Part shown: positions 1 through 6,171 of the stretch, piece after piece | Numbering within the stretch: the first letter of the stretch is position 1 | Layout: every line of letters begins with the position of its first letter | Assembly: GCA_028705705.1 (NCBI GenBank) | Contig: JAQWCZ010000127.1 | Location: forward strand, 1-6,171 | DNA from: Paludibacter sp. | GTDB lineage: Bacteria > Bacteroidota > Bacteroidia > Bacteroidales > Paludibacteraceae | DNA length: 6,171 nucleotides | Reading direction: 5' to 3' | Position numbers and translations under genes: made by a program | The notes under the pieces: model-generated | Seen by the model: only the letters and a program-made list of their open reading frames with translations | What the model was told of the DNA's origin: nothing | The model's database searches: none

Positions 1-16
1 ACTGGCGACTGGTGAC

Positions 17-1288
17 CTAAAGTGTCAGCACCTTATACCCTATCCTGCATCTTAAACAATTCTTGGCTTCGCAATATTTTTTATACAAACAAATCAGCGC
101 TTGCGAATCGGCTGCTGAATTAAATGTCAAACCCATTTCTCGCCACCTGCGGGTAATATAATTATGCTCAGCCGGAATATTATCCAACATCAGCAGGACT
201 TTATCTTTCAATGACTGAAGTTGTTTATGTGCTCCGTAACAAAAGAGTAAGGGTGCAACCGCGTTGATCAAAATACCATAAACTGATTCCTGTCCTAATT
301 TCTTCGATTTGGGAGCATGTACCTCACCCGGTATATAATGGTTCTTCCAATAGTCGGAAACTTCAACCGCATCAAACAACTGCATCAGCAATACTACATC
401 CTGTTTGTCAAGCAATTGCGAAAACAATCGTTGCCTTTTATAAAACAAAGACGCAAGCTGCGCGATGCGGATGTACGGGAAGTTATCAGGTCGCAACCGC
501 AACAACCGCCACTGTTTTCCATCCATGGGTTGCAATTGATATTTCTGTTGCAGAAAGGCATATTCCCACTTCAATTCTTCAATATAGTCATCCTGACAAG
601 TTAATTCTTTCAGCAAACCCGATTGACCGAACAGCAAAGCTTCCAATTGAGTCACATCCCGGCAGTTCTTCAAGATCAACATCAGCGGAATGGATTTAGC
701 CAACCTGAGAAAAGCTTCATTATTCACTGAAAATCCAAAACATTTGCTGACAATCACAAAACAAGTTTCTTCCCAGTGATAACTCCCGGACTGAAGTAAT
801 GCGTTAACTTCCTGAACCTTTTGCTCCATTCTTTCCAGCAGCAAAGCACTCATCCATGATTGAATAAAAACATCCGGAACCTGACTGATTTTATCCGCGC
901 AAGCAATCCACTTCGTATCTGACACCAGCGTTTCATAATTTGCTTCAATCGTTGCTGCATACGACAACTCCAATTGGGGTAACTTCTGACCATCAACCAG
1001 AAAAACAGGCACATCCGCTTTTTTCACTACATGCAAAATTACATTGCCGTAATTTTTATCCTGCTGATGCCGGTGTTTGTTCCAGTCTGATGCCAGGTTG
1101 TGGATCTCCACATTGCCAGCCCAAACGGTTTTCCCGATTCTGATCTTGGCATTGAAAAAATCGGGACCAGCATGGGTATTCGGTTTTCCCACATCAATTA
1201 CCTCGATCCGCTGACCGTCGGTGGTGTGCAAATCATGCTGCACAAACAGCTTATGCTGCCAGATGTAATGTAAAACAAGCTCTTTCAT
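17..1288 (-). CDS. DUF2851 family protein, function unknown
   Basis: This is a soluble-looking protein of 423 residues with no signal peptide or membrane segment, recognised as the Bacteroidota family DUF2851. The N-terminal part carries the family signature: NTHAGPDF at 37-44, GNVEIH at 58-63, SDW at 67-69, then H72, H74, D77, Y80 and the strand NVILHVV at 82-88. The middle is helical and includes LRPDNFPYIRIAQLASL near 265-281, a stretch I associate with this family. The C-terminus has a cysteine cluster at C400, C406, C411 and C414. I chose the ATG at 1288, which begins MKELVLHYIWQ and gives the usual family N-terminus. A GTG at 1318 would add ten hydrophobic residues (MRIIILFVLT) and cannot be excluded. 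The start lies 42 bp after the deacetylase stop, so the gene is probably the last visible member of the operon. No activity is established to my knowledge. Family call is firm; function is unknown. Confidence 0.88.
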   Translation of the reverse strand: MKELVLHYIWQHKLFVQHDLHTTDGQRIEVIDVGKPNTHAGPDFFNAKIRIGKTVWAGNVEIHNLASDWNKHRHQQDKNYGNVILHVVKKADVPVFLVDGQKLPQLELSYAATIEANYETLVSDTKWIACADKISQVPDVFIQSWMSALLLERMEQKVQEVNALLQSGSYHWEETCFVIVSKCFGFSVNNEAFLRLAKSIPLMLILKNCRDVTQLEALLFGQSGLLKELTCQDDYIEELKWEYAFLQQKYQLQPMDGKQWRLLRLRPDNFPYIRIAQLASLFYKRQRLFSQLLDKQDVVLLMQLFDAVEVSDYWKNHYIPGEVHAPKSKKLGQESVYGILINAVAPLLFCYGAHKQLQSLKDKVLLMLDNIPAEHNYITRRWREMGLTFNSAADSQALICLYKKYCEAKNCLRCRIGYKVLTL

Positions 1289-1330
1289 AGTTAAAACAAA
1301 CAAAATGATGATCCGCACTTTTACGAATCA

Positions 1331-1945
1331 TTATAAAACACATTGTAACAAGCCGAAACTGTATCCTTTTTCTTTCCAGTATGCCAACGCCTGCGGCAGG
1401 ACTGTCAGCACATTTTCCTTTGCTTTGATCGAATCATGAAACACCACGACTGAACCCCTGCGCAGGTATCTTCTCAACGTCTGCATGATTTGTTCCGGTT
1501 TCTTCTTCCTATCATAATCAAAAGTAATCACGTCCCACATCACGATATCATAGTCCTCTTTCAGGGCTTTTATCTGTGAGAAAGTGATTCTACCGTGCGG
1601 GGGACGAAACAAGCGGCTTTCAATGTAAACTGATGCCTTTTTCACATTATCCACATAATCTTCCACCGGATAGCGATAACCCCTGATGTGATTAAAGCTA
1701 TGGTTTCCAACACGGTGACCTCTCCTCAACACTTCCTGATAGACCTCAGGATATTTCCGCACATTGTCACCCACACAGAAAAAAGTCGCTTTCCAACCGT
1801 ATTCATCTAATATATCAAGCACCTGCGGAGTCACCTCCGGAACGGGTCCGTCATCGAAAGTCAGGTAAATCAACTTCGATTTGGTTTTCACCCTCCAGGT
1901 TAATTTCCCAAATAAAGGTCTTAAAAAACGTGGGAACTGCATCAT
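1331..1945 (-). CDS. NodB-type polysaccharide deacetylase (CE4 family)
   Basis: The 204-residue product is almost entirely a NodB/CE4 catalytic domain, a metal-dependent fold that removes N- or O-acetyl groups from glycans such as chitooligosaccharides, peptidoglycan or xylan. All hallmark motifs are visible. Motif 1 is TFDDGP at 29-34, with D31 as likely base and D32 as metal ligand. Motif 2 is HSFNH at 82-86, with H82 and H86 as metal ligands. Motif 3 is RPPHG at 114-118. Motif 4 is around MWDV at 136-139, and motif 5 is VVFHDS at 167-172, with H170 as the likely catalytic acid. There is no clear signal peptide or membrane anchor; the N-terminus is short and basic (MMQFPRFLRPLFGKLTWRVK), so the cellular location is unclear. 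It follows the upstream membrane protein by 7 bp and precedes DUF2851 by 42 bp. The start is one of two adjacent ATG codons (1945 or 1942). The substrate cannot be read from the sequence. Confidence 0.92.
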   Translation of the reverse strand: MMQFPRFLRPLFGKLTWRVKTKSKLIYLTFDDGPVPEVTPQVLDILDEYGWKATFFCVGDNVRKYPEVYQEVLRRGHRVGNHSFNHIRGYRYPVEDYVDNVKKASVYIESRLFRPPHGRITFSQIKALKEDYDIVMWDVITFDYDRKKKPEQIMQTLRRYLRRGSVVVFHDSIKAKENVLTVLPQALAYWKEKGYSFGLLQCVL

Positions 1946-1949
1946 TCAA

Positions 1950-1954
1950 TCCTT
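1950..1954 (-). promoter_or_regulatory. Possible Shine-Dalgarno AAGGA before the deacetylase
   Basis: AAGGA on the minus strand overlaps the stop codon of the preceding membrane-protein gene. It lies 4 nt before the first ATG (1945) and 7 nt before the second ATG (1942). The 7-nt spacing is the more usual one, so translation may really begin at the second Met. Bacteroidota rely little on Shine-Dalgarno pairing, so this is weak evidence. Confidence 0.3.
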
Positions 1955-4900
1955 ACATGCTGACCCGCTGCGAAAGTTTTTCAAACGCCGGTAGATATTT
2001 TTCTGTAAGATGCTTTTGTTCATATTGTTGTGCCAGTTGAAGCACATGATTTAACACCCCGAAATTATGTCCGATACGACTTTCCACGCTCTTGCGTTGG
2101 GTACTTGTCAGGTGAAAATACCACTCCAGATTTTCCAGACAATCATTCGCCACAAAATCCATGATTTCAGTCCCTTTAGTAAATTCACCCAGTGCATAAT
2201 AGTATTCAGCGAGCAATACCGAAGTATAATCATGCCGGACTGTTGTTCCCGGAAGCACTTCCATGGCAAAATCCAGCGCTTTTTTAGCCCTTACCGTATC
2301 ATTTTCCTGTATCAACGCGCCCACTAATTGCGAGAACATCATCCGGTGTGTGCGGCACATCCGCAGGGTGTTTTCATCCAAATACACTTTCGGATCAGCC
2401 ACATTACCCCAGCGGAACTTATGCATCATGTTTTCGTACATTTCTTTGGTATTCACACTTGCCCCTTTTCCTCCGGTACTTACCGGCATTACCTGATAAG
2501 CCAGACCAGTCAGTTCAAAGTAATCGTTCAGTCCAAGATAGTAATCATCCCCTACCGTTACCGCAAAATAAACCGGGCGTTTCCATTTGTTTTCATTCAA
2601 CATCTCGATGACCATCAACTCGCTTTTGGTTAGACGAGATTTGCTGCTAAGATCAATCATAATCTGAGGAATAATTTCATCCACGCGCGTAGAATCGATT
2701 GTTCCGGAGCTGATTACCTCATTTTTATCAACAGGGATGAACAATTGTTTTGAAGGTATAATATTTTCTCCTTCAATTTTTATTTCCGGATCCAACGCAA
2801 TTCTGAAGGCAGTTTTAACATCTATTGGTGTTTTCTGAATATCACGTATAGAAATAACCTCATTAATACCTGAAATATATTGTTGTGGACTCCATGATAT
2901 TGGAAGCGGGCTAGACTGATATGCTTGTCGTTTCATCTGATCAATATACCAATCGGTTTGCAAATAACTAAGATTACAAACCCGCACATCCGTACGATTG
3001 CCTTCCACTTCCTGATTATACCACAAAGGAAAAGTATCATTATCACCATTCGAGAAGATGATTGCATCTTCTTTACAGGATGTTAAATAGTTATGTCCGA
3101 AATCCCGGGCTACATAGCGATTACTTCTGTCGTGATCATCCCAGTTTTCAACTGCCATCAGGGCAGGAACACCCAATGCAGCTACCGAAACTACAACTGA
3201 TACAAGCGTTTTCGGCAGATATTTTTCAAAGAAACGGATTAATCCAAGCACTCCAATTCCGATCCAGATGCTGAATGCATAGAAAGAACCTGCGTACGCA
3301 TAATCCCGTTCACGTGGCTGATAAGGCGTCTGATTCAGGTAAATCACAATGGCGATTCCTGTCAGGAAAAACAGCAGGGTCGTAATCCAGAATGAATGTT
3401 TGCCTTCCTTACCACTGTAAATCAAAAACAAAATTCCGATAATACCGAGCAACAGCGGCAACATATAATATTCATTTCTTCCTTTATTTTCTTTCAGTTC
3501 CGATGGAAGATTGGTCTGATCGCCTACTAATTTGTCATCAATAAACTTAATACCGGTAATCCAGTTACCGCGGTCCACTTCCCCATGCCCCTGAATATCG
3601 TTCTGACGACCGCTGAAATTCCACATGAAATACCTGAAATACATAAAATTCAGTTGATAATTGAAAAAGAACTTCATATTTTCAGCAAAAGTAGGCACAT
3701 ACTCCGTTCTTTCCTGTCCGCAATAATCAAACCGCACCCGTTTTCCTTTCACATCGCCCCAGGCTTTGTAGGCGCTGACATGTGCCGGACTGGAACTATA
3801 CATCCTCGGGAAGAACATATTAAAACGATCATCCATGATGTAATCCAGTTTATGACCCGTTACAAAATAACGATCCTTTTCATTGGCATCTGTTTTTGGA
3901 ACCGGAGCATAAGAAGGAGCTCCTGTTTTATACATCGGGATACAGGTATTTCCTTTGATTTCGAGTTTAACCGGAGCGTTGTATGCCTGTCCGTATAATA
4001 AAGGTCTGTCGCCATACTGCTCCCTGTTCAGGTAGTATTTCAGGGCAAACACATTATCCGGCGAATTTTGATCCATCGGTGGATTGGCAGCAGAACGGAT
4101 AACAATTACCGTATAAGAAGAATAACCGATTAATATTACCGTGATCATCAACACAGCCGTATTCAACCAGCGGGAATTGACAAATTTCTTCAATTTAAAA
4201 AACAAATAGGCCAATACACCGATGATTATAAAACCAAGTATAAAATTACTTCCGAAGAAAGGAATTCCGACGATGGTAATGGCTGCCAGGAATGAAATAA
4301 CCATCCTGGTATAATGCTTATGGGTGTATGTTTCAAAAATCGACCAGGCTAAGATAGCCACTGTCAGCACAATGTACACATACATACCCGTATTGTAGGC
4401 AAAGCCGAAACCGTTTACAAACAGCAGTTCGAACTGACTGGCCACTTCCACGAATCCAGGGATAATACCGTACAACACCGTTCCCAGAATTGCCACCGAA
4501 ATCAACATAGCACCAACTACGCCCCAGGGTGTTACTTTATAGTTGCGGAAATAATATACCAGCGCGATAGCGGGGATGGCCAGCAGGTTCAACAAGTGAA
4601 CCCCGATGGAAAGGCCCATCAGATAAGCAATTAGGATCAACCATTTATCAGAACCCGGTTTGTCGGCCACCTGTTCCCATTTCAGGATTAACCAGAAAAC
4701 GACGGCGGTAAACAGCGAAGAATAAGCATACACTTCCCCTTCCACGGCTGAAAACCAGAAAGTATCAGAAAAAGTATAAGCCAAAGCGCCCACCATACCG
4801 GAACCGAGGATACCTACTATGTTGGCAAAAGTATATTCATCTTCATTTTTAACAACTATTTTACGCGCCAAGTGTGTGATGGTCCAGAACAGAAACAGGA

Positions 4901-5168
4901 TGGTAAACGCACTCGCGATAGCCGATAACGCATTAACCATCAAAGCCACCTGTGTCGGATCAGAGGCAAAGAGGGAGAAAAAACGACCTGTCAGCATAAA
5001 AAACGGCGCTCCGGGGGGATGTCCCACATCTAATTTATAAGCAGATGCGATAAACTCGCCACAATCCCAGAAACTGGCTGTAGGTTCCATCGTTGAAAGG
5101 TAAGTCGCAGCAGCGATGGCAAATGCCAGCCATCCGAAAACATTGTTCAGTAATTTGAATCTGTTCAT
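1953..5168 (-). CDS. DUF2723 / TMEM260-like membrane protein, probable GT-C glycosyltransferase
   Basis: This 1071-residue polytopic membrane protein belongs to the DUF2723 family, whose human relative TMEM260 is a protein O-mannosyltransferase. The bacterial members are presumed lipid-linked-sugar transferases of the inner membrane. TM1 spans about 11-27 and is followed by a loop with the family signatures WDCGEF (34-39) and GHPPGAP (49-55). D35 and E38 sit where GT-C enzymes carry their catalytic acidic residues. About nine more hydrophobic segments lie between 74 and 356, then a soluble stretch (357-568), then four more helices (about 569-585, 593-611, 627-646, 653-672). The loop PRERDYAY (618-625) lies in this second block. 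The remaining 400 residues look soluble, with the conserved-looking SNGDNDTFPLWYNQE at 706-720 and a helical, TPR-like end from about 935. It starts at the ATG 4 bp after a perfect palindrome and is the first gene of the leftward block. Donor and acceptor are unknown; transferase activity is inferred from the family. Confidence 0.9.
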   Translation of the reverse strand: MNRFKLLNNVFGWLAFAIAAATYLSTMEPTASFWDCGEFIASAYKLDVGHPPGAPFFMLTGRFFSLFASDPTQVALMVNALSAIASAFTILFLFWTITHLARKIVVKNEDEYTFANIVGILGSGMVGALAYTFSDTFWFSAVEGEVYAYSSLFTAVVFWLILKWEQVADKPGSDKWLILIAYLMGLSIGVHLLNLLAIPAIALVYYFRNYKVTPWGVVGAMLISVAILGTVLYGIIPGFVEVASQFELLFVNGFGFAYNTGMYVYIVLTVAILAWSIFETYTHKHYTRMVISFLAAITIVGIPFFGSNFILGFIIIGVLAYLFFKLKKFVNSRWLNTAVLMITVILIGYSSYTVIVIRSAANPPMDQNSPDNVFALKYYLNREQYGDRPLLYGQAYNAPVKLEIKGNTCIPMYKTGAPSYAPVPKTDANEKDRYFVTGHKLDYIMDDRFNMFFPRMYSSSPAHVSAYKAWGDVKGKRVRFDYCGQERTEYVPTFAENMKFFFNYQLNFMYFRYFMWNFSGRQNDIQGHGEVDRGNWITGIKFIDDKLVGDQTNLPSELKENKGRNEYYMLPLLLGIIGILFLIYSGKEGKHSFWITTLLFFLTGIAIVIYLNQTPYQPRERDYAYAGSFYAFSIWIGIGVLGLIRFFEKYLPKTLVSVVVSVAALGVPALMAVENWDDHDRSNRYVARDFGHNYLTSCKEDAIIFSNGDNDTFPLWYNQEVEGNRTDVRVCNLSYLQTDWYIDQMKRQAYQSSPLPISWSPQQYISGINEVISIRDIQKTPIDVKTAFRIALDPEIKIEGENIIPSKQLFIPVDKNEVISSGTIDSTRVDEIIPQIMIDLSSKSRLTKSELMVIEMLNENKWKRPVYFAVTVGDDYYLGLNDYFELTGLAYQVMPVSTGGKGASVNTKEMYENMMHKFRWGNVADPKVYLDENTLRMCRTHRMMFSQLVGALIQENDTVRAKKALDFAMEVLPGTTVRHDYTSVLLAEYYYALGEFTKGTEIMDFVANDCLENLEWYFHLTSTQRKSVESRIGHNFGVLNHVLQLAQQYEQKHLTEKYLPAFEKLSQRVSM

Positions 5169-5172
5169 GTTG

Positions 5173-5188
5173 ATACAAAATTTTGTAT
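5173..5188. promoter_or_regulatory. Perfect 16-bp palindrome before the DUF2723 start, possible operator
   Basis: ATACAAAATTTTGTAT is a perfect inverted repeat with no spacer, ending 4 bp before the ATG of the membrane-protein gene. An AT-rich operator half-site pair would look like this. As RNA it could form only a weak six-pair stem with an AAUU loop, so a DNA-binding site is more likely than a hairpin terminator. AT-rich sequence makes chance palindromes commoner, and no regulator is encoded in the window. Confidence 0.35.
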
Positions 5189-5224
5189 AAATTGCGTCGT
5201 TCTTTTGATATCACTTTTTACTAC

Positions 5225-5250
5225 TGTCATACTGAGCGTAGCGAAGGATC
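5225..5250. repeat. Single copy of a dispersed intergenic repeat (GTCAT..CTGAGCG type)
   Basis: The 26 bases begin TGTCATACTGAGCG, continue TAGCGAAGGATC and do not belong to any gene. They match, from memory, a short element found many times between genes in many Bacteroidota and some other phyla (general form GTCAT-CTGAGCG-AGCGAAG-ATC). Only one copy lies in this window, so the repeat status rests on recognition, not on a second copy seen here. It would fall in the 5' leader of the leftward transcript if the candidate promoter at 5263-5293 is used. Confidence 0.5.
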
Positions 5251-5262
5251 AAAAAAACCGTT

Positions 5263-5293
5263 CAAAGATACAAAGAATATTCTTTTTAACAGA
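5263..5293 (-). promoter_or_regulatory. Candidate Bacteroidota-type promoter for the leftward operon
   Basis: On the minus strand, TATCTTTG (5270 down to 5263) matches the Bacteroidota -7 consensus TAnnTTTG exactly. The -33 position, 19 bp away, reads TCTG (5293-5290) against the expected TTTG, which is a weak match. Transcription from here would give a leader of roughly 90 nt before the membrane-protein ATG, containing the dispersed repeat and the palindrome. It is assigned by motif only. Confidence 0.4.
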
Positions 5294-5311
5294 TAAAAAA
5301 CCATATATTTG
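5283..5311 (+). promoter_or_regulatory. Candidate Bacteroidota-type promoter for the phosphate acyltransferase gene
   Basis: TATATTTG at 5304-5311 is an exact match to the -7 consensus TAnnTTTG. The -33 region about 19-21 bp upstream is only a T-run, with no clear TTTG. The start codon lies 23 bp after the -7 box, leaving a short A-rich leader with no Shine-Dalgarno sequence, as is common in this phylum. The footprint overlaps the opposing candidate promoter. Confidence 0.45.
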
Positions 5312-5334
5312 TAAAAATTCACAAACAATAATAT

Positions 5335-6171
5335 ATGCTTGCTATCAGGTCATTTTCAGAACTTACCAGTCATCTTAAGCAGGTCAGCAAAAGCAAGAAG
5401 TTTGTGGTGGTAAACCCGGCTGATGCTAACTCCTTAGAGGCAATAACCCGTGCTGTCAGCATGGGGTTCGCAAGTGCACAAATCATCGGAAATCCGAGAG
5501 ACTATGACATTCAGTCGCTTGAAAAAAAACAGGGTTTACAATTTATTGATTGTGGTGATCCGGTAGCAGCTTCAACCCTGGCTGTTGAGATGGTTAAATC
5601 CGGAGAAGCAGACATTCTCATGAAAGGACTTGTGAACACGGATATATTGCTACGTGCTGTGATGAAAAAAGAAATTGGACTAGTGCCTTATGGAAATGTT
5701 GTCACTTTCATTGCCGCTATTGAAATACCGGGTTATCCTAAGTTTTTATTTATCACCGATCCGGCTGTGATTCCAGAACCCAATGTGAGGCAACGCACCA
5801 CCATTATCCACTATGCCATTGAAACGGCAAAAAATTTCGGCATCCGTAAACCCAAAGTAGCTCTGATGCACGGAACAGAAAAAATGAACCTTAAACTCAG
5901 CTTTATGGAGGATTACCGGAAAATCCTGGAACTCGGACAAACTGGCGAATTCGGGGATGCCATCATCGCGGGCCCCCTGGATTTGTTCTTAGCCATCAAT
6001 CCCGAACTGGGTAAAATCAAACAGGTTGACACCCCTATTTCGGGTGATGCCGATATTTTAATTTTCCCAAGTTTCGTTTCAGCGAATATTTTTTACAAAA
6101 GTATGGTTACCTTTGCACACGCAGAAATCGGGGGTATGTTGTTCGGCACCGAAAAGCCGGTAGTACTCACC
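5335..6171 (+). CDS. Phosphate butyryl/acetyltransferase (Ptb/Pta type), 3' end beyond window
   Basis: The frame is open from the ATG at 5335 to the last base, giving 279 residues without a stop. Relatives run to about 300, so roughly 20-25 residues are missing. The enzyme family swaps CoA and phosphate on a short acyl group (acyl-CoA + Pi to acyl-phosphate + CoA) in the cytoplasm, usually feeding butyrate or acetate kinase to make ATP. Family features seen are KKFVVVNPAD near 21-30, the core ADILMKGLVNTDILLRAV (92-109), ITDPAVIPEPN (140-150), MHGTEKMN (178-185), AGPLDLFLA (212-220), GDADILIFPSFVSANIFYKSM (237-257, partly) and a C-terminal GTEKPVVLT. The GPL.L and GDADIL motifs favour the phosphate butyryltransferase branch over classical Pta, but substrate choice (butyryl, branched-chain or acetyl) is not fixed by sequence. 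It diverges from the leftward operon and has its own candidate promoter. A butyrate kinase gene just downstream would be typical but is not visible. Confidence 0.9.
   Translation, partial: MLAIRSFSELTSHLKQVSKSKKFVVVNPADANSLEAITRAVSMGFASAQIIGNPRDYDIQSLEKKQGLQFIDCGDPVAASTLAVEMVKSGEADILMKGLVNTDILLRAVMKKEIGLVPYGNVVTFIAAIEIPGYPKFLFITDPAVIPEPNVRQRTTIIHYAIETAKNFGIRKPKVALMHGTEKMNLKLSFMEDYRKILELGQTGEFGDAIIAGPLDLFLAINPELGKIKQVDTPISGDADILIFPSFVSANIFYKSMVTFAHAEIGGMLFGTEKPVVLT

Noticed and set aside
3..16. Two near-identical 7-mers (TGGCGAC, TGGTGAC) in tandem
   Set aside because: Too short and imperfect, at the window edge, and without further copies to call a repeat.
1289..1330. Possible terminator or promoter between the deacetylase and DUF2851 genes
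   Set aside because: Only a weak AATGAT/ATCATT pairing is present, with no GC-rich stem or T-run and no TAnnTTTG box, so read-through is the simpler view.
3585..3998. 137-codon plus-strand open frame
   Set aside because: It lies wholly antisense to the DUF2723 gene, has no recognisable domain, and its sequence is explained by the codons of the real gene. The other plus-strand frames within 317-5040 are rejected on the same grounds.
5169..5334. Small RNA, tRNA or riboswitch in the divergent spacer
   Set aside because: I see no cloverleaf, no long stem with a loop and no known aptamer core. The spacer is explained by the promoters, the palindrome and the dispersed repeat.
5746..5940. 64-codon minus-strand open frame
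   Set aside because: It is antisense to the well-supported phosphate acyltransferase coding sequence and resembles no family.
1..6171. Defence system, mobile element or CRISPR array
   Set aside because: No transposase, integrase, terminal inverted repeats or regularly spaced repeats were seen. All four genes are in families common on Bacteroidota chromosomes.

Overview
The window looks like ordinary chromosomal DNA from a member of the Bacteroidota. The evidence is two protein families that are typical of that phylum (DUF2851 and the DUF2723/TMEM260-like membrane protein), AT-leaning intergenic DNA, and -7 promoter elements of the Bacteroidota type (TAnnTTTG) instead of sigma70-like boxes. 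I cannot place it more precisely than the phylum.

Layout: positions 17-5168 hold three genes on the minus strand, all read leftward. In transcription order they are a 1071-residue multi-spanning membrane protein of the DUF2723 (TMEM260-like, GT-C type glycosyltransferase) family, a short NodB-type polysaccharide deacetylase starting 7 bp after it, and a DUF2851 protein of unknown function starting 42 bp after that. The tight spacing and shared strand suggest one operon. From 5335 a plus-strand gene runs off the right edge. It encodes a phosphate butyryl/acetyltransferase (Ptb/Pta type) lacking only its C-terminal end. The ORF has no stop codon inside the window.

The only real intergenic region is the 166 bp divergent spacer at 5169-5334. 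It holds a candidate promoter for each direction, with overlapping footprints. It also holds a perfect 16-bp palindrome 4 bp before the membrane-protein start codon, and one copy of a dispersed intergenic repeat of the type 'GTCAT-CTGAGCG-AGCGAAG-ATC'.

How the genes may work together: the DUF2723 protein probably transfers a sugar from a lipid-linked donor at the membrane, and the deacetylase may act on a related glycan, so the left block may be envelope or glycoprotein related. That link is inferred from gene order. The acyltransferase belongs to short-chain acyl-CoA / acyl-phosphate metabolism and is transcribed separately. I found no mobile element, CRISPR array, RNA gene or clear new system. 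The least explained item is the DUF2851 protein, whose conserved acidic/histidine motif and C-terminal cysteine cluster raise a testable nuclease hypothesis.
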